IMG/VR virus record: IMGVR_UViG_3300046512_000372
Location: 1-39,577 of that record
Direction: 5' to 3' (one strand)
DNA: 39,577 nt
DNA from: a virus
How positions within the stretch are numbered: the first letter of the stretch is position 1; each line of letters begins with the position of its first letter. Shown in pieces: positions 21,314 to 28,040 of this stretch. The position numbers were made by a program, and so were the translations under genes. Under the pieces are notes generated by a model, which was given only the letters and a program-made list of their open reading frames with translations, was not told the DNA's origin and did no database searches.

Positions 21314-21879
21314 CCTGGACCCGCCTCGTTCTGCACGCCAAACCGACCGTCCTGGCGCTGAGCGAGGCGGACGCCAAGGCGCATCTTCGCATCGACGGCA
21401 GCGATAGCGACGTCGACGTGCGGGCCGCGATCAACGACGCCGCCAGCTACATCGAAGGGCCGAACGGCAAGGGCCTAGCCCTGACCACCCAGACCTGGAA
21501 GCTGCATCTGATGGGCTTCGAGGCCGGCCCCATCGTCCTGCCGATCTGGCCCGTTCAGTCGGTCGAGTCCATCGAGCATCAAGACCAGGACGGGGTCATG
21601 CAGACCCTGGACCCGGCGGCGTACATGGCCGACGTGGTGACCAGCCCAGCCGCCGTCTATCCCGCCCGAGGCGCCTATTGGCCGTCCGGCGTTCACGGTC
21701 CCGGCGCCGTCGTCGTGACGTTCAAGGCCGGCTTCGGCGACGCCGCGTCCGACGTGCCCGGCACGCTGACCCGCGCCATGCGCCTGCTGGTCGGCCATTT
21801 CTTCGAGAACCGCGAGGGCCAGGCCATGCCTGACGCCATCGACAACCTGCTCGCCCGCTACGCGGTCGGGACGATATAG
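21310..21879 (+). CDS. Head-tail connector (HK97 gp6-like adaptor)
   Basis: A 189-aa adaptor that binds below the portal ring. LSEADAKAHLRIDGSDSDVD near the N-terminus is the hallmark of the gp6-like/QLRG family, followed by RAAINDAASYIEGPNGKGLA, LPIWPVQSVESI, and the C-terminal helix TLTRAMRLLVGHFFENREG. Nothing is unusual in length. Its stop codon runs into a 19-bp perfect palindrome (21878-21896). Confidence 0.9.
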   Translation: MTWTRLVLHAKPTVLALSEADAKAHLRIDGSDSDVDVRAAINDAASYIEGPNGKGLALTTQTWKLHLMGFEAGPIVLPIWPVQSVESIEHQDQDGVMQTLDPAAYMADVVTSPAAVYPARGAYWPSGVHGPGAVVVTFKAGFGDAASDVPGTLTRAMRLLVGHFFENREGQAMPDAIDNLLARYAVGTI

Positions 21880-21894
21880 GCGAACGCCGTTCGC
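21880..21894. repeat. 15-bp palindrome copy, perfect and intergenic
   Basis: GCGAACGCCGTTCGC, extended to a 19-bp perfect palindrome at 21878-21896. It lies in the 38-base gap between the connector and head closure genes, so it is not explained by coding need. Confidence 0.85.
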
Positions 21895-21917
21895 CTCCCC
21901 CATCCGGAGGGCGAACG

Positions 21918-22253
21918 ATGAAGGCTGGCGACCTGGACCGCCGCGTCACCCTGCAGGCGCGCACCCTGACCAAGAACGGGTTCAACGAAGAGGTCGAGTC
22001 CTGGCCGGACTTCGCCACCGTCTGGGCCAGCTACAAGCCGGTAAGCGACGCCGAACGGGTCCGCCCCGCCCAGGTCGCGGCGTCGATCACGGCCCGCTTT
22101 CAAATTCGCTGGTCGTCGGTGCTTCACGCCCTCGACCCGACCTGGCGGTTGCGGTTCGACGGGCTGTCGTTCGACGTCGTGGCCGTCAAGGAAATCGGCC
22201 GACGCGAGGGGCTGGAAATCAGCGCCACCGCCAGAGCGGAGCGCCCGGCATGA
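21918..22253 (+). CDS. Head closure protein (head-tail joining)
   Basis: A 111-aa beta-barrel protein with GGAGG before the ATG. MKAGDLDRRVTLQARTLTKNG, then FATVWASYKPVSDAERVRPA and FQIRWSSVLHALDPTWRLRF, are typical of the phage head-tail joining family (SPP1 gp16/HK97 gp7-type), which stops the connector channel after packaging. Overlaps the next start (ATGA). Confidence 0.9.
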   Translation: MKAGDLDRRVTLQARTLTKNGFNEEVESWPDFATVWASYKPVSDAERVRPAQVAASITARFQIRWSSVLHALDPTWRLRFDGLSFDVVAVKEIGRREGLEISATARAERPA

Positions 22254-22729
22254 AGGTCAGCTTCAAGGTCGAGGCTCAGGGCTTCAAAGACCTCGACGAA
22301 GCCCTGGGCGAGCTGCCCAAGGCGACCGGGAAGAACGCCATGCGCCGGGCCGCCCTTGAGGCGTTGAGGCCGATGGCCGAAGCCTACGCCGACCGCCTGG
22401 AGGCGGTCGGTGCGGTGCTGAGCGGGACGCTGCGCGACAGCAGCACCGCCTCCACCAAGCTTTCGCGGCGGCAGGCGTCATTGAACCGCAAGGCTGAAGG
22501 GCGGTCCTACGTCGAGGCCTATATGGGGCCGGGGCCGCTGGCTCAGGCCATCCAGGATGAATTCGGCAACGAGCACCAGGCGCCCCGACCCACGTTGCGC
22601 CAGACCTGGGACGCCGGTTGGCGCGAGCTGCTGGAGCGCGTGCGTGTCGCTCTCGGCGCTCAGATTGAAAACGCCGTCGCCCGCATCGCCCGCAAGGCGG
22701 CGCGCGATGCCGCCAAGCTCAAGAGGTAG
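22250..22729 (+). CDS. HK97 gp10-family tail completion protein
   Basis: A 159-aa protein. VSFKVEAQGFKDLDEALGEL and PKATGKNAMRRAALEALRPM begin the protein as in HK97 gp10, with YMGPGPLAQAIQDEFGNEHQ and RPTLRQTWDAGWRELLERV as later family landmarks. It caps the head end of the tail tube. Standard length; ATGA-coupled to the head closure gene. Confidence 0.88.
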   Translation: MKVSFKVEAQGFKDLDEALGELPKATGKNAMRRAALEALRPMAEAYADRLEAVGAVLSGTLRDSSTASTKLSRRQASLNRKAEGRSYVEAYMGPGPLAQAIQDEFGNEHQAPRPTLRQTWDAGWRELLERVRVALGAQIENAVARIARKAARDAAKLKR

Positions 22730-22732
22730 CCG

Positions 22733-23125
22733 ATGGAAGAGACGGTCATTGCGTGGCTGTTGGCCGCCCCGGCCCTGGCCGCGCTGATCGGGGAGCGGCT
22801 GACGCCGGGTGTGCGGACCCAGGGGGCGCCGCTGCCGGCGCTGGTGTTCAACCTCATCAGCGATCTACCCGACTACTCGAACGATGGCCCGACCGGCCTG
22901 ACCCAGGCTCGCATCCAGCTCGACGCGTATGGCGCGACCTATGCCGAGGCCAAGGCCGTGGCGCGGGCCGCGAATGCGCGGGTCTCGGGCTGGCGCGGAA
23001 CGGTCGGCGGCTGGGCCATCCAGGGGGTGTTTCAGCAGAACGCCCGCGACACCTTCAACCACGATGCGCCGGAGAAGATTCACGGCGTCTCCACCGACTT
23101 CATCGTCTGGGCCAAGGCGGCCTGA
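22733..23125 (+). CDS. DUF3168-family tail terminator
   Basis: A 130-aa protein of the DUF3168 type: N-terminal helix EETVIAWLLAAPALAALIGE, strand ALVFNLISDLPDYSNDGPTG, ARIQLDAYGATYAEAKAVAR and a C-terminal FNHDAPEKIHGVSTDFIVWA. This fold is shared by tail terminator proteins (lambda gpU-like), which stop tube growth at the right length. Located 3 bases after the gp10-like gene. Confidence 0.87.
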   Translation: MEETVIAWLLAAPALAALIGERLTPGVRTQGAPLPALVFNLISDLPDYSNDGPTGLTQARIQLDAYGATYAEAKAVARAANARVSGWRGTVGGWAIQGVFQQNARDTFNHDAPEKIHGVSTDFIVWAKAA

Positions 23126-23150
23126 TCACCCCCTCAATAGGAGAAAGACC

Positions 23151-23846
23151 ATGCCCGATTCCGGGGCCATGATTGGCTATCAGACGCGCTTCGCCGTCGA
23201 CATCGACAACACCGGCGCCTACTTCGACCTGACCGAGGTTTCCAACGTCACGCCCCCGGCGGTCAGCACCGGCGTCGTGGACGTGACCCACATGCAGAGC
23301 CCGAACGGCGACAAGGAATTCATTCCGGCGCTGAACGATCCGGGCGAGGCCAAGGTCACTCAGAACTTCATCCCGGGCTCGGCGGCTGACGCCAAAGTCC
23401 TGGCCGTCCGCGCGGCCCGCAAGCGGGTGGGCTGCCAAATCACCTATCCCAACGGCGTGGCCTGGCGCTGGTCGGGCATCCTGACCGGCTACGCGCCGGC
23501 CGTGCCGAACGAAGACAAGATGACGGCCGAAACCTCGTGGAAGGTGTCGGGCAGCACCGTCGCCGTCCCGGCCGCCGCGCCCACCAACGCGGTTCTGCCG
23601 GCGGTCAGCGGCATCGCCCAGGTTGGCCAGGTTCTCCGCGCTCTGCCCGGCGCCTGGACCAACGCGCCGCTGTTCACCTTCCAATGGAAGAAGGCCGGCG
23701 CGAACATCGCGGGCGCGGTCAACGAGACCTATACGCCCGTCGTCGGCGACCTCGCCGCCGCGATCACCGTGGCCGTCACCGGCACGAACACCACCGGCGC
23801 GGCGACGGCCACCAGCGCCGCCACCGTCAACGTGATCGCGGCATAG
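23151..23846 (+). CDS. Major tail tube protein with C-terminal Ig-like domain
   Basis: A 231-aa protein. Residues 1-138 are a tail-tube domain (IGYQTRFAVDIDNTGAYFDL, STGVVDVTHMQSPNGDKEFI, GEAKVTQNFIPGS, MTAETSWKVSGS). Residues ~145-229 are an immunoglobulin-like module recognisable by VGQVLRALPGAWTNAPLFTF, QWKKAGANIAGAVNETYTPV and VTGTNTTGAATATSAATV, the pattern of bacterial Ig-like repeats. The tube is built from many copies, so each would display one Ig domain outward, as gpV does in lambda. GGAG before the ATG. Confidence 0.88.
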   Translation: MPDSGAMIGYQTRFAVDIDNTGAYFDLTEVSNVTPPAVSTGVVDVTHMQSPNGDKEFIPALNDPGEAKVTQNFIPGSAADAKVLAVRAARKRVGCQITYPNGVAWRWSGILTGYAPAVPNEDKMTAETSWKVSGSTVAVPAAAPTNAVLPAVSGIAQVGQVLRALPGAWTNAPLFTFQWKKAGANIAGAVNETYTPVVGDLAAAITVAVTGTNTTGAATATSAATVNVIAA

Positions 23847-23847
23847 C

Positions 23848-24327
23848 ATGGGCGCGGTCACACGACCGGCCCACGTGAGCACGCCCGGCAACGGCGTGCT
23901 CACGTTCAAGGCCGATGGGCGGACGTGGCGCCTGTGCGCTTCGACCAACGCGTTGTGCGAGTTGGAGTCCCTGGTCACCGACCCCGAGCAAATCGCGCTC
24001 TTGATGTCGGCGGGCGACGCCAACTTCTCGACCGTGCGGTCGGCCTTCTTGGCCTTCCTGGGCGATCACCACCCCGAGCTGACGGACACCGACGCGGGGC
24101 TTTTGCTTGATCATCTTGGCGCCGCCCGCGCCGGCGCCAAGATCGCCCAAGCGCTGATGATCGCCTTTCCGGAGGCCGACCCCGCCCGCCCTCGGAAGGC
24201 GGCGCGGGCTCGGGCCGTGGCTGGGATTGGGACGCCCTCTTCGGCCAATGGGTCGAAGCCGGATTCGAGCCCGACAGCTTTTGGCGACAGACTCCGCGCC
24301 GCCTGGAAATCGCTTTTCGGGCGGTAG
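23848..24327 (+). CDS. Tail assembly chaperone 1 (GTA gp10-like), zero frame
   Basis: A 159-aa protein. FKADGRTWRLCASTNALCEL, then FSTVRSAFLAFLGDHHPELT and DHLGAARAGAKIAQALMIAF, match the GTA-gp10-type small tail protein family. In lambda the equivalent is gpG, which coats the tape measure protein until the tail tube forms. After about residue 123 the frame turns to a low-complexity tail (SSANGSKPDSSPTAF), while the conserved second chaperone is open in the -1 frame. This implies most ribosomes stop here and a minority shift. Confidence 0.85.
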   Translation: MGAVTRPAHVSTPGNGVLTFKADGRTWRLCASTNALCELESLVTDPEQIALLMSAGDANFSTVRSAFLAFLGDHHPELTDTDAGLLLDHLGAARAGAKIAQALMIAFPEADPARPRKAARARAVAGIGTPSSANGSKPDSSPTAFGDRLRAAWKSLFGR

Positions 24328-24527
24328 CGCGTATCCGCGACCGCGAGCACGACGGGCGGGCCTGGCTCGCCTGGCACATCGCGGCGCTGCCCTACGTGAA
24401 GCCCTTTCCGGCGCTCTCTGCATTGATGTCGAGCGCAGGCGCCAAACCGGCGCCACGCGCCCAAACGGTCGATGAGCAACTAGCCGTCGCCTACGCGTGG
24501 ACCGCTGCAACGCAGCGCCAAGCCTAA
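24111..24527 (+). CDS. Tail assembly chaperone 2, -1 frameshift extension
   Basis: The frame opens after TGA at 24108-24110 and runs to TAA at 24525-24527. From 24219 it encodes GWDWDALFGQWVEAGFEPDS, FWRQTPRRLEIAFRAVARI and REHDGRAWLAWHIAALPYVK, a clear phage tail assembly chaperone (TAC, GTA-type) domain. There is no ATG, GTG, TTG or CTG codon in the frame before this domain, so it must be made by -1 frameshifting from the upstream chaperone, like lambda gpGT. The slip site is not certain; a C-CCC run at 24180-24183 allows P-site re-pairing. The mature fusion would be about 230-240 aa. Directly upstream of the tape measure gene, as in other siphoviruses. Confidence 0.8.
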   Translation, partial: SSWRRPRRRQDRPSADDRLSGGRPRPPSEGGAGSGRGWDWDALFGQWVEAGFEPDSFWRQTPRRLEIAFRAVARIRDREHDGRAWLAWHIAALPYVKPFPALSALMSSAGAKPAPRAQTVDEQLAVAYAWTAATQRQA

Positions 24528-24546
24528 CCCTCCGAGGATTGCCACC

Positions 24547-26376
24547 ATGGGAATGAGCGCTGTCATCGGCGCGCTGCGCGTCGTGCTGGGCATGGATACC
24601 GCCCAGTACGAAGCGGGGGCGGACAAGGCCAAGGCCACCACCTCGGCGTTGCACGGCGCGCTGGGCGGGCTCGGCGCAAAGTTCGCGGGTATCGCAACGG
24701 GCGCAGCGGTGGGTACGGCGGCCGTAACGGCGTTCAGCATGGGCATGAAGGCGGCGGCGGAGGCGGCGCAGTACGCCGACGACATCGCCGCCCAGGCCTA
24801 CAAGCTCGGCGTCTCGGCGGAGTATTTGCAGAAATTCAGCTATGCCGCTGAAGCGTCGGACGTGCCGGCCGAGGCGGCGAAGGAGGCCTTGCTTGGCCTG
24901 TCGGGAGCCATTGGCGCCCTGCAGACGCGGGTGGGTGACGGCAAGATCCGAAAGGCCATGGAAGCTCTCGGCATTAGCCAAGAGCAAATCCAGAGTTTCC
25001 GGACGGCGCAGGACGCATTGCCGGTTCTCGCCGACAAAATCAGTGCCCTCGGCACCGTCACGGAACAGCTGCAGTTCGCCAAGAAATTCGGAATCGAGGC
25101 GCTGCTCCCGCTGCTGAAACAAGGCGCGCAGGGCATTGAGGGCTTGATGGGCAACGCCGAACGGCTCGGCCTAGTCCTGGATGAGGGTGTGATCAATCGC
25201 CTTGCCGACATGAACGAACGCCTGCGGGTCACGGATGAGCAGGCGAAGGCGGCGAGCCGGGGTCTCGGTGGAAGCTTTACCCCCGCCCTCGTTGCAATGA
25301 AGGAAGCGGCTATCCAAGGCATCAAATGGCTCGATCAAATGATCGACCGTTTCAACAAGCTTGGAGACCGCTCAGCCGCCACGCTCGAAAAGCAGATCAG
25401 CGAGAAGCGGGAGAAGCTCCGCCAGCAGGTGATCCACGGCGCTGGCGATAGCGGCATGGCCGATTACCTCCGGGCGGAAATCGCCGAGCTCGAAGAGGCG
25501 ATGCGAAACAACAACCGGGCGGCCATGCGGCGCAAGGCTGCAGCGTCAGCTGCGGCGCCCGCGTCGGCCCCGGCGGCGGAGTATGGCGGCGGCTCGGGCT
25601 CGAAGTCGCGACCCTCGGCTGAAGACCTCGCGCGCAGTGACGGGCGATACGCTGGCGGCGGACGCAGCATCGGCGTCGGATACGCTGTCAGCGATGTCGA
25701 CGACCGAACGGTTGTCGATCTGGAGGAAAGTGCCAAGGCGGCCGCCAAGAAGGCCATGGAGCCAATCAAGGCGACATACGAGTCGAGTGTTGGCGACGGC
25801 TCTTTGCAGGGCCACCTCGACGCCATGGCGCGGGCCAAGGGGCAGCTCCAGGACGGATATCGCTACGCCATTGAAGGCGGCCTGTACGCGGCTATCCACG
25901 GCGGCGGCAAGGGTCTGATGCGGTACCTGGCCGACGAGTTTCAACGCGGCTTCGCCGAGAGCCTGGCCGACGGTCTGTCCAAGGTGTTGGCCGACGTGGC
26001 GGGTGGCAGCAAGGGCTCGGGCTGGGCCAGTTTCGCCAAGTCCATCGCCTCCGCGTTCAGCATCGGCCAGAACGCCAACGGCACGACGAACTGGCGCGGC
26101 GGCCTGACCTTGGTCGGCGAGCGCGGCGCGGAACTGGTGAACCTGCCGCGAGGTTCACAGGTCATTCCAAACCACGCCCTCGGCGGGATGGGCGGCGGCG
26201 GCCAGCTGCTCACCGTCCAGGTCGACAAGTCCAAGTACTTCGACGTCCTCGTCCAGCAGGCGACCCAGCCGATGGTCGAGCAATACGGCGTCGCCGCCGC
26301 CGAGGGCGGCGCGGCCCTCGCGGAGAACAACATGGCCACCAAGCGCCGCACCACCCTGGGCTCGGGTCGTCGCTGA
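24547..26376 (+). CDS. Tape measure protein
   Basis: A 609-aa protein that sets tail length and is ejected with the DNA. The N-terminus (IGALRVVLGMDTAQYEAGAD) and helical coiled-coil regions are typical. A hydrophobic Ala/Gly-rich stretch lies at 35-65. The C-terminus has the characteristic GGLTLVGERGAELVNLPRGS-type motif (residues ~518-537), often seen at the end of small tape measure proteins. Length implies a rather short tail of roughly 90 nm on the usual 0.15 nm per residue rule. A middle part (330-400) is Ala/Ser-rich and disordered. TGATG overlap to the next gene. Confidence 0.92.
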   Translation: MGMSAVIGALRVVLGMDTAQYEAGADKAKATTSALHGALGGLGAKFAGIATGAAVGTAAVTAFSMGMKAAAEAAQYADDIAAQAYKLGVSAEYLQKFSYAAEASDVPAEAAKEALLGLSGAIGALQTRVGDGKIRKAMEALGISQEQIQSFRTAQDALPVLADKISALGTVTEQLQFAKKFGIEALLPLLKQGAQGIEGLMGNAERLGLVLDEGVINRLADMNERLRVTDEQAKAASRGLGGSFTPALVAMKEAAIQGIKWLDQMIDRFNKLGDRSAATLEKQISEKREKLRQQVIHGAGDSGMADYLRAEIAELEEAMRNNNRAAMRRKAAASAAAPASAPAAEYGGGSGSKSRPSAEDLARSDGRYAGGGRSIGVGYAVSDVDDRTVVDLEESAKAAAKKAMEPIKATYESSVGDGSLQGHLDAMARAKGQLQDGYRYAIEGGLYAAIHGGGKGLMRYLADEFQRGFAESLADGLSKVLADVAGGSKGSGWASFAKSIASAFSIGQNANGTTNWRGGLTLVGERGAELVNLPRGSQVIPNHALGGMGGGGQLLTVQVDKSKYFDVLVQQATQPMVEQYGVAAAEGGAALAENNMATKRRTTLGSGRR

Positions 26377-26969
26377 TGGCCGTGACCCTACCCTCGAGCC
26401 CGGCGCCCGCGTCGGCGACCGTCACGCCGCTGGACTTCGGCGCGGTGCTGGAGCCGGGCCTGGGCGGCCCGAGTCAATACATCGGCCGCCTCGGCGATCG
26501 TTATGAGGTGGCGGTGCAGATGCCGACCATGGAAGCCGAGGTGGCGCGGGTGTTCATCTCGCGCCTGACCCAGGCCAAGAAGTCGTCACTGGTGATCCCC
26601 TTCCCACAACCCGGCGTCGCGGTCGGGGCGGAGGGCGCGCCCCGTGTCAACGGCGCGGGCCAGGCCGGCACGGCGCTGGCCATCGACGGCTTGCCCGCCG
26701 ACAAGGCCGTCAAGGAAGGGTGGTTCTTCTCGGTCATCGTCGCCGGCCGCCGCTTCATTCACCAGATCGCGGCCGACGACGTGGCGAGCGGCGACGGCGA
26801 GGTCACCCTGTCGATTGAGCCGATGCTGCGCGTGTCGCCCAGCGACAACGCCGTGGTCGAACTGGCCGAACCGATGATCGAAGGCTTCGTCCAAGGCGAC
26901 GGCACGCCCTGGTCCATCGACGTCGCCGCCCACTACGGCCTTTCCTTCACCGTTCGAGAAATCGAGTAG
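26376..26969 (+). CDS. Tail-tip protein A, distal tail-like
   Basis: A 197-aa protein, MAVTLPSSPAPASATVTPLD onward, first gene after the tape measure. It is beta-rich (YIGRLGDRYEVAVQMPTMEA, KKSSLVIPFPQPGVAVG, EGWFFSVIVAGRRFIHQIAA). Order after the tape measure and the fold pattern suit a distal tail or hub-adaptor protein. Comparable proteins occur in alphaproteobacterial siphoviruses. No catalytic motif; exact family not recognised. Confidence 0.7.
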   Translation: MAVTLPSSPAPASATVTPLDFGAVLEPGLGGPSQYIGRLGDRYEVAVQMPTMEAEVARVFISRLTQAKKSSLVIPFPQPGVAVGAEGAPRVNGAGQAGTALAIDGLPADKAVKEGWFFSVIVAGRRFIHQIAADDVASGDGEVTLSIEPMLRVSPSDNAVVELAEPMIEGFVQGDGTPWSIDVAAHYGLSFTVREIE

Positions 26970-26973
26970 CCCG

Positions 26974-27618
26974 ATGCCTCTTTCGGCTCCCTTCGCCGAG
27001 GACCTGCAAAGGCCCTCGCTGGTGATGTTCTGCGCCACCCAGATCGAAGGTCCCGACTGGACCATGCGCAATCTGGACGGCGCGGGCTTCGCCACCTTCG
27101 CGGTCGACGGCACGGCCCAGACCTTCGTCGGCCGCGACTCGACTTTCGGCGTCATCGGCGGCGTCACCGAGATCGTCGACGGCATCGCCATCGAAGCGCC
27201 GACGGTCTCGCTGAACCTGCTGCCCAAGACCAATGTGGCGATGGCCACCCTGGCGGCGCCCGCCGCCCAGGGCTCGCGCATCCGCATCTGGGTCGGCAGC
27301 GTCAACCGGACCACGGGCGCGGTGAACGGCGAGCCTGAGCTTTGGTACGACGGCGTCACCAACGTGCCGACCCAGAGCGTGGGCAAGAATACCCGCATTC
27401 TGCCCCTGACGACCAACTCCGCGCTGATGGAGTTCCTGCGGCCCGACGAGGGCGCGCGGATGAACGACGGCTTCCATCAGCTGGCTTGGCCCGGCGAGCG
27501 CGGATTCCAGTTCATCACCAACATTCTTGAGACCGACGTTTGGGGGTCCGACGCGCCGAAGTCCAACACGACTTACGTGCAGCCGATCTCCGAGCGCCTG
27601 CCGGCGAACCTGCGATGA
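26974..27618 (+). CDS. Tail-tip protein B
   Basis: A 214-aa beta-rich protein. LVMFCATQIEGPDWTMRNLD, APTVSLNLLPKTNVAMATLA and SRIRIWVGSVNRTTGAVNGE suggest a tail-hub component; the position matches GTA gp13-like/lambda gpL-type proteins. A possible iron-sulfur cluster as in gpL is not supported, since only one Cys is present. Its stop overlaps the start of the following peptidase-like gene (ATGA). Confidence 0.7.
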   Translation: MPLSAPFAEDLQRPSLVMFCATQIEGPDWTMRNLDGAGFATFAVDGTAQTFVGRDSTFGVIGGVTEIVDGIAIEAPTVSLNLLPKTNVAMATLAAPAAQGSRIRIWVGSVNRTTGAVNGEPELWYDGVTNVPTQSVGKNTRILPLTTNSALMEFLRPDEGARMNDGFHQLAWPGERGFQFITNILETDVWGSDAPKSNTTYVQPISERLPANLR

Positions 27619-28040
27619 CCGTTCCTCTTCCTGTCCTGCGCGCTCGGGCGACGCAGGCCAGCGTCGACCGCTTCCTGGGTCGGACGCACAAGCTGTCGAC
27701 GGTCGATTGCGGCCGGATGGTCGGCTTTCACCTGCGCAAGTGCGGGCGCAAGGTCGAGATGCCCAAGCCGGGCGACTACTCGACCTATGCCGGCGCGCTG
27801 AAATGGCTGAAGAAGCGCGGGCACGACACGCTGGAATCCTACTTCGACGCTCTTGGCCTGGTGCGCATCGCGCCCGCCCAGGCCCTGATGGGCGACATCC
27901 TGACCCTGGAGAGCGCCGACGCTCTATCGGCCCCGGTCATCTACCTGGGCGACGGCCGATACATGGGTTTCCACGAAGACCACGCCGAGGCGGTGCTTAT
28001 GAAGCCGACCGCCTTCGCCGCCGCCTGGAGGGCCGTCTAG
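27615..28040 (+). CDS. NlpC/P60-like tail peptidase (DUF6950 type)
   Basis: A 141-aa protein of the size and position of the phage tail cell-wall peptidase (lambda gpK, GTA gp14). TVDCGRMVGFHL places Cys32 at the start of a helix, and YLGDGRYMGFHEDHAEAVLM gives His120/His123 in a beta hairpin, consistent with a Cys-His papain-like site. DUF6950 members show this layout. It would cut peptidoglycan locally during DNA entry. GTG start of the next gene overlaps its TAG by one base. Confidence 0.75.
   Translation: MTVPLPVLRARATQASVDRFLGRTHKLSTVDCGRMVGFHLRKCGRKVEMPKPGDYSTYAGALKWLKKRGHDTLESYFDALGLVRIAPAQALMGDILTLESADALSAPVIYLGDGRYMGFHEDHAEAVLMKPTAFAAAWRAV

Noticed and set aside
27527-28039. Upstream extension of the tail-tip frame to over 1,140 residues.
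   Set aside because: The extension overlaps two real genes out of frame and is Arg/Pro-rich; GTG 28040 at the previous stop gives the expected start.
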